Shown: positions 1-6,073 of the stretch, piece by piece
How positions within the stretch are numbered: the first letter of the stretch is position 1
How the letters are laid out: each line of letters opens with the position of its first letter
From: Syntrophus sp. (in: bacteria)
GTDB taxonomy: Bacteria; Desulfobacterota; Syntrophia; Syntrophales; UBA5619
Assembly: GCA_013824905.1 (NCBI GenBank)
Contig: PNOO01000147.1
Span: 1-6,195 of the forward strand
Direction: 5' to 3'
DNA length: 6,195 nt
Translations under genes and position numbers: made by a program
Notes under the pieces: model-generated
The model's database searches: none
The model's input: only the letters and a program-made list of their open reading frames with translations
Told to the model about the DNA's origin: nothing

Positions 1-745
1 GATGCGGGTAAATGGTCTCAGCCGCCGCATAGTGGAGTTCGAGTCCCGCCATGTCCTTTTGCAGTATCGGTCCAGCCGCAAGATACCGGAGGCCGAAACC
101 ATACATGACTGCGGCATCTACATCCTCGGCACTGGCCATTCCGGCGTCGATGAGCGCGAAGGCTTCTCGCATCATCGCGTGCTGGATGCGGTTCGCAAGA
201 AAGCCCGGAATGTCCTTTTTTACCATAATCGGGACCTTACACAACAACTTCATGAGCTCTGCCACACGACAGCAGATGCCGGGATCCGTAGCCTCGCCGC
301 AAATAACCTCCACCGCCGGCACGAGGTGCGCAGGCATGAAGAAATGCAGTCCCAACATGCGTTCGCGTGTTGTGAGGTCCTTGCTGATTTCACTGATTGG
401 GAAACTGGAAGAATTGCTGGCAAGAGGGATCCCCGCGGGTGCAAGCCGTTCAAGTTCGGCGAAGACCTGCTGCTTAAGCGTCAGTTTCTCCGGCACGCAT
501 TCGACGACTATTCCGATCTTCTGCCAGTGGAGCTCACTGGCGGATGTGTGCAGAACGAGCTTGCTACGGATTGGCGTCCCGCCTAGCTGTTCAATGCTAT
601 TAAGGACCCTTTGCTCGCTCTGCGTCCAGCGCTCGCGAAATGGCTCGACTATATCTACGGTCCAACCGGCGTTGGCAAAAATCGCAGCAATGTCCGTACC
701 CATGATACCGCCGCCGATGATCGCAGCGCAATTGATGTCTTTCAT
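1..745 (-). CDS. 3-hydroxyacyl-CoA dehydrogenase, N-terminal 248 residues (runs off the left edge)
   Basis: This NAD-dependent enzyme would oxidise an L-3-hydroxyacyl-CoA to the 3-ketoacyl-CoA, as in beta-oxidation or butyryl/crotonyl-CoA metabolism in the cytoplasm. Reading the minus strand from the ATG at 745 gives an uninterrupted frame to the window edge. Seen in it: a Rossmann motif GGGIMG (residues 11-16) with an acidic residue after strand 2 (E34); ASNSSS (109-114), the Ser/Asn substrate-site segment; GLHFFMPAH (132-140) with the catalytic-type His134 paired with Glu146; and the C-terminal domain entry DIPGFLANRI (178-187), then GLRYLAAGP (218-226) and DMAGLELH (231-238). The usual length is about 280-320 residues, so some 40-70 are missing. 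The text after the catalytic His reads PAHLVPAVEV rather than the PVPxMKLVEV typical of mammalian HADH, so a side subfamily acting on another 3-hydroxy acid or acyl-CoA is possible. The start is fixed by an ideal ribosome site. It is transcribed away from the redox operon. Confidence 0.93.
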   Translation of the reverse strand, partial: MKDINCAAIIGGGIMGTDIAAIFANAGWTVDIVEPFRERWTQSEQRVLNSIEQLGGTPIRSKLVLHTSASELHWQKIGIVVECVPEKLTLKQQVFAELERLAPAGIPLASNSSSFPISEISKDLTTRERMLGLHFFMPAHLVPAVEVICGEATDPGICCRVAELMKLLCKVPIMVKKDIPGFLANRIQHAMMREAFALIDAGMASAEDVDAAVMYGFGLRYLAAGPILQKDMAGLELHYAAAETIYPH

Positions 746-753
746 CCCTCTCC

Positions 754-759
754 CCTCCT
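754..759 (-). promoter_or_regulatory. Ribosome binding site of the 3-hydroxyacyl-CoA dehydrogenase
   Basis: The minus strand reads AGGAGG here, a perfect Shine-Dalgarno core, eight bases upstream of the ATG at 745. It settles the start codon of the leftmost gene, whose Rossmann motif then begins at residue 11 as expected for the family. Confidence 0.85.
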
Positions 760-780
760 AAGAACACACAGGCAAAATAA

Positions 781-834
781 ATATCATGTCCTATCCATAT
801 CACTTTTCCGATGAATCTGAAACCTTTCATATCA
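781..834. repeat. Three ATATCA repeats at 16- and 32-base spacing
   Basis: The hexamer ATATCA begins at 781, 797 and 829, giving intervals of 16 and 32 bases. A reverse copy (TGATAT) lies at 975-980. The cluster sits 36 to 90 bases upstream of the leftward gene's start codon, a plausible place for a regulator to bind. The motif is short and AT-rich, so chance is a real alternative. Confidence 0.25.
818..829. promoter_or_regulatory. Candidate operator: palindrome TGAAA-CC-TTTCA
   Basis: These 12 bases form two perfect 5-base inverted half-sites around a CC centre. They lie between the two divergent genes, 73 bases upstream of the leftward ATG. Further TGAAA half-sites occur at 933 and 982. 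This is the type of site a dimeric regulator could use, but no regulator gene is in view and the palindrome is short. Confidence 0.25.
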
Positions 835-890
835 ACAGGGCGGTCCGGCGATTCCCTCTTGTTTTCGGAGATGAACCACAGCACCGGCCC

Positions 891-919
891 TTGACATCAC
901 CTGGAGAAAGACCTTACAT
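891..919 (+). promoter_or_regulatory. Possible promoter of the FAD/AOR operon
   Basis: A perfect -35 hexamer TTGACA at 891-896 is followed, after 17 bases, by TTACAT at 914-919, which matches the -10 consensus at only three of six positions. If used, it would give a leader of roughly 140 bases before the ATG at 1065. The poor -10 suggests activator dependence or that the match is accidental. Confidence 0.25.
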
Positions 920-1064
920 CTCGCCTTCGGCGTGAAAGCCCGATCCTGACAAAAATGCAACTTGAAAAATAACGTGATATATGAAACACGCCATTGCAAT
1001 GCCATCAAGAGACCAAGAGGCAAACAGAGAAAGTAATAATCAAACCGTACTATAGGGAAGAAAC

Positions 1065-2756
1065 ATGTACAGAGAACCAACGAAAGCGCCCTGCAAGGAA
1101 GCGTGTCCGGCGGGAGTTGACGTACCGCGCTATCTTCGCCTCATTGTGGCCGGTAAATATGCCGAAGCGCTGACTGTCATCCGTGAGAGTATCCCCTTTC
1201 CGGCTGTCTGCGGCTATGTTTGTCCCGGCCCCTGCGAGATGAAGTGCCAGTTGGCCCAAGTAGCCGACGCTCCCGAGGCCATAAGGGCACTCAAACGATT
1301 TGTCGCCGACCACGCTTCCGGGGAGCGGCAGGATCATCGTGAGATGCCGGCTACCGGGAAGAGGGTCGCCATTGTGGGTTCAGGGCCTGCCGGTCTGACG
1401 GCTGCCTACTATCTGGCCCTGCAAGGGCACAGGCCCACCGTCTTTGAGGCATTAGCTAAGCCGGGAGGAATGATGCGATTGGGGATACCGGCCTACCGGC
1501 TTCCCCGGGATGTCCTCGATGCCGAAATTGAAGACATAAAGAAAGCCGGTATCGAGGTAAAAACAGGGACCAGGATTGAATCGCTGGATAGCCTTCTGGC
1601 ACAGGGCTATGATGCTGCCTTCCTTGCCGTCGGCGCCCACCGCGGAGTCAGGATGGGAATAGACGGGGAAGACGGTCCGGGGGTGATCGATGCCCTCTCT
1701 TTTTTACGGCAGGTCAATTTTGGCAAATGCCCGACGGTGGGCAAGAGCGTGGCCATCGTTGGCGGCGGCAATTCAGCTGTGGATGCTTCCCGGACTGCCC
1801 TCCGACTTGGCGCCAAAGAAGTAACGATTGTGTATCGCCGGACCAGGGCAGAAATGCGGGCTTACCCGGAAGAAATAAATGAAGCCATACGCGAAGGGGT
1901 GAATATCGTCTTTTTGGCTACCCCCAGCCGGATAAGCGCCGAAGACGGTCACCTCAGGATGGTGTGTCTGCGGACAAGGCCGGGCGGTAAAGATGCCGTA
2001 GTCCCTCCCCAGCCGATCAAGGGTAGCGAATTTGCCGTGGACGCGGAGACGGTGATTGTGGCCGTTGGCCAGGAGCCGGAGATTCCACCGGGGTTCTCCT
2101 TGTCGCTAAAAGGAAAGACCATCCTGATTGCCCCTGACAGTATGGCGACGTCGAAAGCCGGGGTCTTTGCGGGCGCCGACTGTGTGACCGGATCCAGTTC
2201 GGTTATCGAAGCGATTGCCGCCGGAAGGCGAGCGGCTATTGCCATAGACCGATACCTTGGGGGCCGCGGAGTGATTGAAGAGAGACTGGCACCGCCTGAG
2301 GAAGCGATGCCGCCGGTAGAGACGAATTATCCTCCCCCAACGGCTATCGGGAATGAGATCCCGCTGTTGTCCGTCACCGAGCGATTCAACGGGTTCCCTT
2401 TAGTGGAACTGCCGCTGTCCCCGGAGATAGCCGCTCAAGAGGCAAACCGCTGTCTGAAATGTGACCTTCCCATTGTGGCCGAGGCAACGAAATGCCGCTC
2501 ATGTTTTGTCTGCCAACTGGTATGCTCTCTCCGATTCGAAGGCGCCTTTAACACCTCGAAAGCCGCCATCAATCTCCTGCCGGTGATCAAGACCGATGGC
2601 GAGGTGGAGATCCGGATCTCTTTTGAGGATAAATGTGATGGCTGTGGCTTGTGCGTTCGATATTGTCCCTTCGGCGCCCTGACACGGGGAACTTCAGGCG
2701 AGTGCAAAGAACGAAAACCGGGCGATAAAGGCGAAGTTTCACGCCCGACAACATAA
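1065..2756 (+). CDS. GltD-like FAD-dependent NAD(P)H oxidoreductase with fused C-terminal two-cluster ferredoxin (AOR electron partner)
   Basis: The likely role is to move electrons between NAD(P)H and the AOR subunit encoded 33 bases downstream. Domain order: a Fe-S N-terminal domain of the GltD/dihydropyrimidine dehydrogenase type with C10, C14, C49, C53, C57 and C61; an FAD Rossmann site GSGPAG (105-110) with E128; a second dinucleotide site GGGNSAVD (233-240), then YRRTRAEM (257-264), whose arginines resemble NADPH-binding GltD relatives; and a flavin-site segment GVFAGADCV (366-374). CLKCD (463-467) leads into a ferredoxin tail with CxxCxxCxxxC at 477-487 and again at 524-534. The tail's CSLRFEGAFN resembles the Fe-S subunits that accompany AORs. 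So one chain appears to join the flavin (AorC-like) and ferredoxin (AorA-like) parts of Aromatoleum AorABC. The start is firm: an in-frame TAG lies 12 bases upstream, and the first cluster Cys is at residue 10. The ribosome site (GGGA, 1055-1058) is weak. The cofactor preference, NADH or NADPH, is not settled. Confidence 0.92.
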   Translation: MYREPTKAPCKEACPAGVDVPRYLRLIVAGKYAEALTVIRESIPFPAVCGYVCPGPCEMKCQLAQVADAPEAIRALKRFVADHASGERQDHREMPATGKRVAIVGSGPAGLTAAYYLALQGHRPTVFEALAKPGGMMRLGIPAYRLPRDVLDAEIEDIKKAGIEVKTGTRIESLDSLLAQGYDAAFLAVGAHRGVRMGIDGEDGPGVIDALSFLRQVNFGKCPTVGKSVAIVGGGNSAVDASRTALRLGAKEVTIVYRRTRAEMRAYPEEINEAIREGVNIVFLATPSRISAEDGHLRMVCLRTRPGGKDAVVPPQPIKGSEFAVDAETVIVAVGQEPEIPPGFSLSLKGKTILIAPDSMATSKAGVFAGADCVTGSSSVIEAIAAGRRAAIAIDRYLGGRGVIEERLAPPEEAMPPVETNYPPPTAIGNEIPLLSVTERFNGFPLVELPLSPEIAAQEANRCLKCDLPIVAEATKCRSCFVCQLVCSLRFEGAFNTSKAAINLLPVIKTDGEVEIRISFEDKCDGCGLCVRYCPFGALTRGTSGECKERKPGDKGEVSRPTT

Positions 2757-2774
2757 AAAAGAGGCGGAGCCGGA

Positions 2775-2781
2775 AAGGAGG
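2775..2781 (+). promoter_or_regulatory. Ribosome binding site that fixes the GTG start of the AOR gene
   Basis: AAGGAGG lies eight bases upstream of a GTG at 2790. The protein from this GTG reaches the conserved AOR N-terminus (GKILRVDL) at residue 11 and no in-frame ATG competes there, so the GTG is taken as the real start. Confidence 0.85.
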
Positions 2782-2789
2782 CATTTGCC

Positions 2790-4676
2790 GTGTCAGCAAA
2801 CACTATTTACGGCTATGCCGGTAAGATACTCAGGGTTGACCTCACCAACGAGCGTATCACCGAGGAAGTGTTGGATGAAGCCACTCTCAGAAAGTGGGTA
2901 GGCGGGGTCGGCTTTGGGGCCAAGGTCCTCTATGAGGAGGTCCCTCCAGGAGTCCAGTGGAACGACGCGGCCAACCGCATCATCATCGCCAGCGGACCCT
3001 TCGGGGGTACGATGGTGGGGGGCTCGGCCAACATCTCCATCAGCACGAAAGGCTGCCTGACCAATGGCGCCACATCGACTCAGGCGAACGGCTTTATGGG
3101 CGCCTTCATGAAATCCTCCGGGTGCGATGCGGTCATCTTCGAGGGAATAGCCAGACGGTGGGTTTACCTCTACATTCACGACGGCGCCGCCGAACTGAGG
3201 GATGCTCAACATCTTCTCGGTAAGAATACGTGGGAAACCGAGGATGAGATCAAGGCCGAGTTAGGGTATGTCGACCGGCAGATGAGTGTCTTCTGCATCG
3301 GTCCGGCCGGAGAGAACCTGGTGAAATACGCCGGTATTTTTGGAGATAAGGACCACTGTGCCGGCCACAATGGAGTCGGCGCGGTGATGGGCGTTAAAAA
3401 ACTCAAAGCCTTCTGTGCCCCGCTGGGCCGGACTTCCATCAACGTCGCAGCGCCGAAGAAGTTATTGCCGACCATCGAGGCCATTTGGCGTGAGCTGCAG
3501 AAAGATCCCGGAGGAAAGAAAATTTTCAACTTTGGAACCGCCGGCAGTTACGAGACCGGCGAGCAGCGTGTGGCAACGGGAACGCTGCCGGTCAAGAACT
3601 ACCTGACCAACCTTTATCCTGAGTCCCGGCTTATGACCTGCCAGTATGTCCGGGAACGCTGGAGCGCCGCACCGAAGCCCTGCTGGGCTTGCGGGGCGCA
3701 TCATTGCCATATGGTCACCATCACCGACGGCCCTTACAGCGGGTTGAAAGTGGAGGAACCGGAATATGAGATGTTTGCCGCCTGGGGACCTCTCGTCGGC
3801 AATACCGATCCGGCGGAAACCCTGGTGATGTCGAACCTTCTGACCTTGCTGGGGCTGGAAGGGAATGAGGCCGGCTTTATCACCTCTATGTTGATTGAAC
3901 TTTACGAGAAGGGTGTTCTTACGAAAGAGGATACTGGGGGGTTGGAGCTCAAATGGGGCAACAACGGAGCTATACGGACACTGCTGGAACGGATCGCCCA
4001 CCGGGAGGGCGCCTTTGCCGACATGCTGGCCGAGGGGATCAAGCATGCCGCGGAGACCCTGGGAGAAGAGGCAAAGAATTGCGGCGTTTATACGATGAAA
4101 GGGCATGCCCCGCGAGGGCATGACCATCGGGCTTTCTGGCGTGAGATGTTCGACACGGCGACTTCCGATGTCGGGACCTATTCGTCAAGCTACCTGGGCC
4201 CCGCGGATCCCGATACGCACAGTTTGAAAGATCGGTTTTCTCCCGAGGAGGTGTCTACCCATATTGCCAAGACCAAAGGCAGACGCCAGTTTGAGGACGC
4301 ATTGGGTATCTGCACCTTCTGTGTTCGGGCGCCCATGCACTTCCTGGTGGAAGCGCTCAACTCCATTACCGGGTGGGATTTCACGGTCAAGGAAGCTCAG
4401 GATGTCGGCCTCAGATCGGCCAACCTGATGCGTGCCTTCAATCTCCAGCACGGTGTCGGCGTGGATCTCGAACGGCCTTCCCCGCGCTGGGGTTCCACCC
4501 CCGTCGACGGCCCTGCCAAGGGCATCAGCATCGCGGCACACTGGGACGACATGATGGACAATTACTACCGCCTGATGGGCTGGGACAGACAGACCGGGAA
4601 GCCGTTTCCGGAAACGTTAAGGGGATTGGGCCTCGATTCCGTCGTCGCCGACCTCTGGACCGATACCAAGGTGTGA
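2790..4676 (+). CDS. Aldehyde:ferredoxin oxidoreductase family tungsten (or molybdenum) enzyme, catalytic subunit
   Basis: AOR-family enzymes carry a bis-pyranopterin W (or Mo) centre and one [4Fe-4S] cluster; most interconvert aldehydes and carboxylic acids. The 628-residue length is normal for the family. Seen: the N-terminal pterin domain (GKILRVDL, 11-18; GGVGFGAK, 38-45; ASGPFGGT, 67-74; TKGCLTN, 86-92); the pterin loop AGHNGVGAVMG (191-201); cluster Cys C298, C301 and C306; PEYEMFAAWGP (324-334); and DALGIC (503-508), whose C508 matches the fourth cluster ligand. Odd points: the cluster spacing is CX2CX4C, not the classical CX2CX3C; the first DxxGLD pterin motif reads TLLGLE (352-357); and the usual YATSxRG region is replaced by FDTATSDVGTY (454-464). 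These differences, with KGHAPRGHDHR (437-447), suggest the bacterial branch near BamB-like proteins rather than archaeal AOR. BamB is the class II benzoyl-CoA reductase subunit. Family membership is sure; substrate and metal are not. The gene is co-transcribed with the upstream FAD/ferredoxin gene. Confidence 0.93.
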   Translation: MSANTIYGYAGKILRVDLTNERITEEVLDEATLRKWVGGVGFGAKVLYEEVPPGVQWNDAANRIIIASGPFGGTMVGGSANISISTKGCLTNGATSTQANGFMGAFMKSSGCDAVIFEGIARRWVYLYIHDGAAELRDAQHLLGKNTWETEDEIKAELGYVDRQMSVFCIGPAGENLVKYAGIFGDKDHCAGHNGVGAVMGVKKLKAFCAPLGRTSINVAAPKKLLPTIEAIWRELQKDPGGKKIFNFGTAGSYETGEQRVATGTLPVKNYLTNLYPESRLMTCQYVRERWSAAPKPCWACGAHHCHMVTITDGPYSGLKVEEPEYEMFAAWGPLVGNTDPAETLVMSNLLTLLGLEGNEAGFITSMLIELYEKGVLTKEDTGGLELKWGNNGAIRTLLERIAHREGAFADMLAEGIKHAAETLGEEAKNCGVYTMKGHAPRGHDHRAFWREMFDTATSDVGTYSSSYLGPADPDTHSLKDRFSPEEVSTHIAKTKGRRQFEDALGICTFCVRAPMHFLVEALNSITGWDFTVKEAQDVGLRSANLMRAFNLQHGVGVDLERPSPRWGSTPVDGPAKGISIAAHWDDMMDNYYRLMGWDRQTGKPFPETLRGLGLDSVVADLWTDTKV

Positions 4677-4751
4677 GCGGACTATCGGGGGAGTTGTTGC
4701 GATCCACTTACCGTACACAATGCAAATGAATAAGGCGTTACTTTCTGCCTG

Positions 4752-5930
4752 TTATTTTGATCTCATAAACCCCGGCCAAACAAGACCTTTCTCATCGACA
4801 TACAGAAGCTCCTGCTCGCGAAGTCTGCTCAAGTCACGCTGCTTGGTCTTGTCACCAAGCTTGGCATAGAGCGCCTCATGCCAGGGTGAGCGACGTAGTT
4901 TGTCTATCTGTAATGGTTTATCACGTTCCATCACTTGGGCCAGAATGGCATATTGGCGTAGATTGATTTCTTTTTTGTCTCGCAAATGCTTGATGCGCGT
5001 TTCAAACAACAGTAATCTTACAATAGCGTTCACCCGATCATGGAGGCGATTAATGCTGGTCAGCATCCCATCGAGATGAAACAGGGCAAAAGGGGTGTTT
5101 GGGTAAGCCATTTTTTTATCTGCCTGTTTACGGCAAAGATTGAATAGAATGAAATATTGGTCGATCCGCTCCATGTAGTAGCGAGCCATGGCGAAGGGAG
5201 CATAGCGGAAGCCGGCGCCATGAAGCACAGTGGCTTCGAGCACTCGCCCGACACGGCCATTGCCATCCCAGAAAGGATGAATCAATTCAAAGTAGTAATG
5301 CATCAGTGGCGCACGAATCAGAGCCGGTATTTCAGCGGCGGCCAGTTCATCGTGCCATTTTACCAGATGATTAAGCAAAAGCGCGATGTCGTCTCCATAC
5401 TGCGGCGGCTTATAACGGCCGCCATGTGCAGTGTCGCCTACGTGGGTCATGACATTTTTGGGATTACTCCGTATCAGTCCGGGCTGATTGTACTTGTGGG
5501 GAATGCCATCGGTAACGGCGGCATGTATCTGTTTAATGAAATCGACCGACAGGCGCCAGTGGGGGGCTTGCGCTGATTTCTGAGCGATGTCATATGCAGT
5601 CTTGATGTTGACGGCGCGTCGTTGTTCTTCAGCGTGCACCTGCGCGGGGTCGAGATCGAGAGCATCTTTCGTTTCTTCTTCAGTAAGCGTGCCCCCCTCA
5701 ATGGTGTTGGTACTGAAAATGCTGCTGATAAGAACTTCCTGCTCCAGACGGTTAGCCACCTGGGAAAGAGGAGAAGTCAAGAATCGTATCTGTGCATCGG
5801 CAACACGTTGTAGAAGCATTGCCGCCTCGTGTTCATCCACGCCGACTTGAAAGGTAAAAGGACCGAATCGTGAGGTTTCTACACGTTTCTCGATATCACC
5901 GGATAATATTTTGTCTCCCGAAATGTCCAT
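4752..5930 (-). CDS. Fic family protein (probable AMP-transferase), self-inhibited type
   Basis: Fic enzymes usually move AMP from ATP onto a hydroxyl side chain of a target protein. This 392-residue chain has an intact catalytic motif HPFWDGNGRVGR (218-229) with the catalytic His218, the metal-binding acidic D222 and the ATP-binding GNGR. Upstream lies TNTIEG (74-79), which fits the inhibitory (S/T)xxxE(G/N) motif; its E78 would block productive ATP binding. Because that motif is N-terminal to the Fic core, this is a class II, self-inhibited Fic. The segment GLIRSNPKNVMTHV (151-164) corresponds to the target-binding flap. The region 321-388 looks like a winged helix, as in many COG3177 members. 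The start is the only upstream choice: an in-frame TAG lies 12 bases before the ATG, with no strong ribosome site. It converges on the AOR gene, has no separate antitoxin next to it, and its base composition is less GC-rich than its neighbours. The target is unknown. Confidence 0.93.
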   Translation of the reverse strand: MDISGDKILSGDIEKRVETSRFGPFTFQVGVDEHEAAMLLQRVADAQIRFLTSPLSQVANRLEQEVLISSIFSTNTIEGGTLTEEETKDALDLDPAQVHAEEQRRAVNIKTAYDIAQKSAQAPHWRLSVDFIKQIHAAVTDGIPHKYNQPGLIRSNPKNVMTHVGDTAHGGRYKPPQYGDDIALLLNHLVKWHDELAAAEIPALIRAPLMHYYFELIHPFWDGNGRVGRVLEATVLHGAGFRYAPFAMARYYMERIDQYFILFNLCRKQADKKMAYPNTPFALFHLDGMLTSINRLHDRVNAIVRLLLFETRIKHLRDKKEINLRQYAILAQVMERDKPLQIDKLRRSPWHEALYAKLGDKTKQRDLSRLREQELLYVDEKGLVWPGFMRSK

Positions 5931-5978
5931 ATGAATGTCCGGCTATATTATTTAGTAACACGATATAAATACAGCATA

Positions 5979-6007
5979 ATTATAATTTATCAAGCAGAAT
6001 TTGTCCT
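5979..6007 (-). promoter_or_regulatory. Sigma-70-like promoter of the Fic gene
   Basis: On the minus strand, AGGACA (6007-6002, four of six matches to the -35 consensus) is followed after 17 bases by a perfect TATAAT (5984-5979). Transcription would start near 5972, giving a leader of about 40 bases. The -10 lies within a 10-base perfect palindrome AATTATAATT (5978-5987), which could serve a repressor or simply reflect the AT-rich setting. Confidence 0.5.
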
Positions 6008-6073
6008 AAAAAATGTCCGTCACTTGCCGGCGTTTATGGTCGGATATCCGGTGTTCGAGGGCAGACGGGTCAT

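Larger units (their letters stand above)
746..1064. other. Divergent intergenic control region
   Basis: About 320 bases separate the start of the leftward dehydrogenase from the start of the rightward redox operon, so both promoters should lie here. No supported protein gene is present. The only open frame, 49 codons at 786-935, has no ribosome site and an unconvincing composition. The region holds a TTGACA element at 891, a perfect palindrome at 818-829, three ATATCA copies between 781 and 834, and a small CGCC/GGCG hairpin at 922-932 with no following U-run. I see no clear sigma-54 element (GG and GC ten bases apart) and no recognisable riboswitch. A long leader before 1065 would leave room for one. 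Confidence 0.6.

Noticed and set aside
2..586. Long plus-strand open frame of 194 codons
   Set aside because: It is the codon-aligned antisense of the 3-hydroxyacyl-CoA dehydrogenase, which has clear family motifs on the minus strand. The plus frame resembles no protein I recognise.
786..935. 49-codon plus-strand open frame starting at ATG 786 in the divergent region
   Set aside because: It has no ribosome binding site, an ordinary-looking non-coding composition, and it overlaps the candidate promoter and palindrome.
832..1080. 82-codon minus-strand open frame in the divergent region
   Set aside because: It has no recognisable domain and overlaps the firmly supported start of the FAD protein on the other strand.
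3462..4127. 221-codon minus-strand open frame inside the AOR gene
   Set aside because: It is a shadow in GC-rich coding DNA. The AOR frame carries all the conserved motifs across this stretch.
4733..4758. Possible terminator between the converging AOR and Fic genes (AGGC/GCCT, then TTATTTT)
   Set aside because: The stem is only four base pairs with a ten-base loop and the T-run is broken, so I cannot support it as a terminator.
6039..6051. Palindrome CGGATATCCG near the right edge
   Set aside because: It is a single short perfect palindrome with no U-run and no second copy to support a terminator or operator role.
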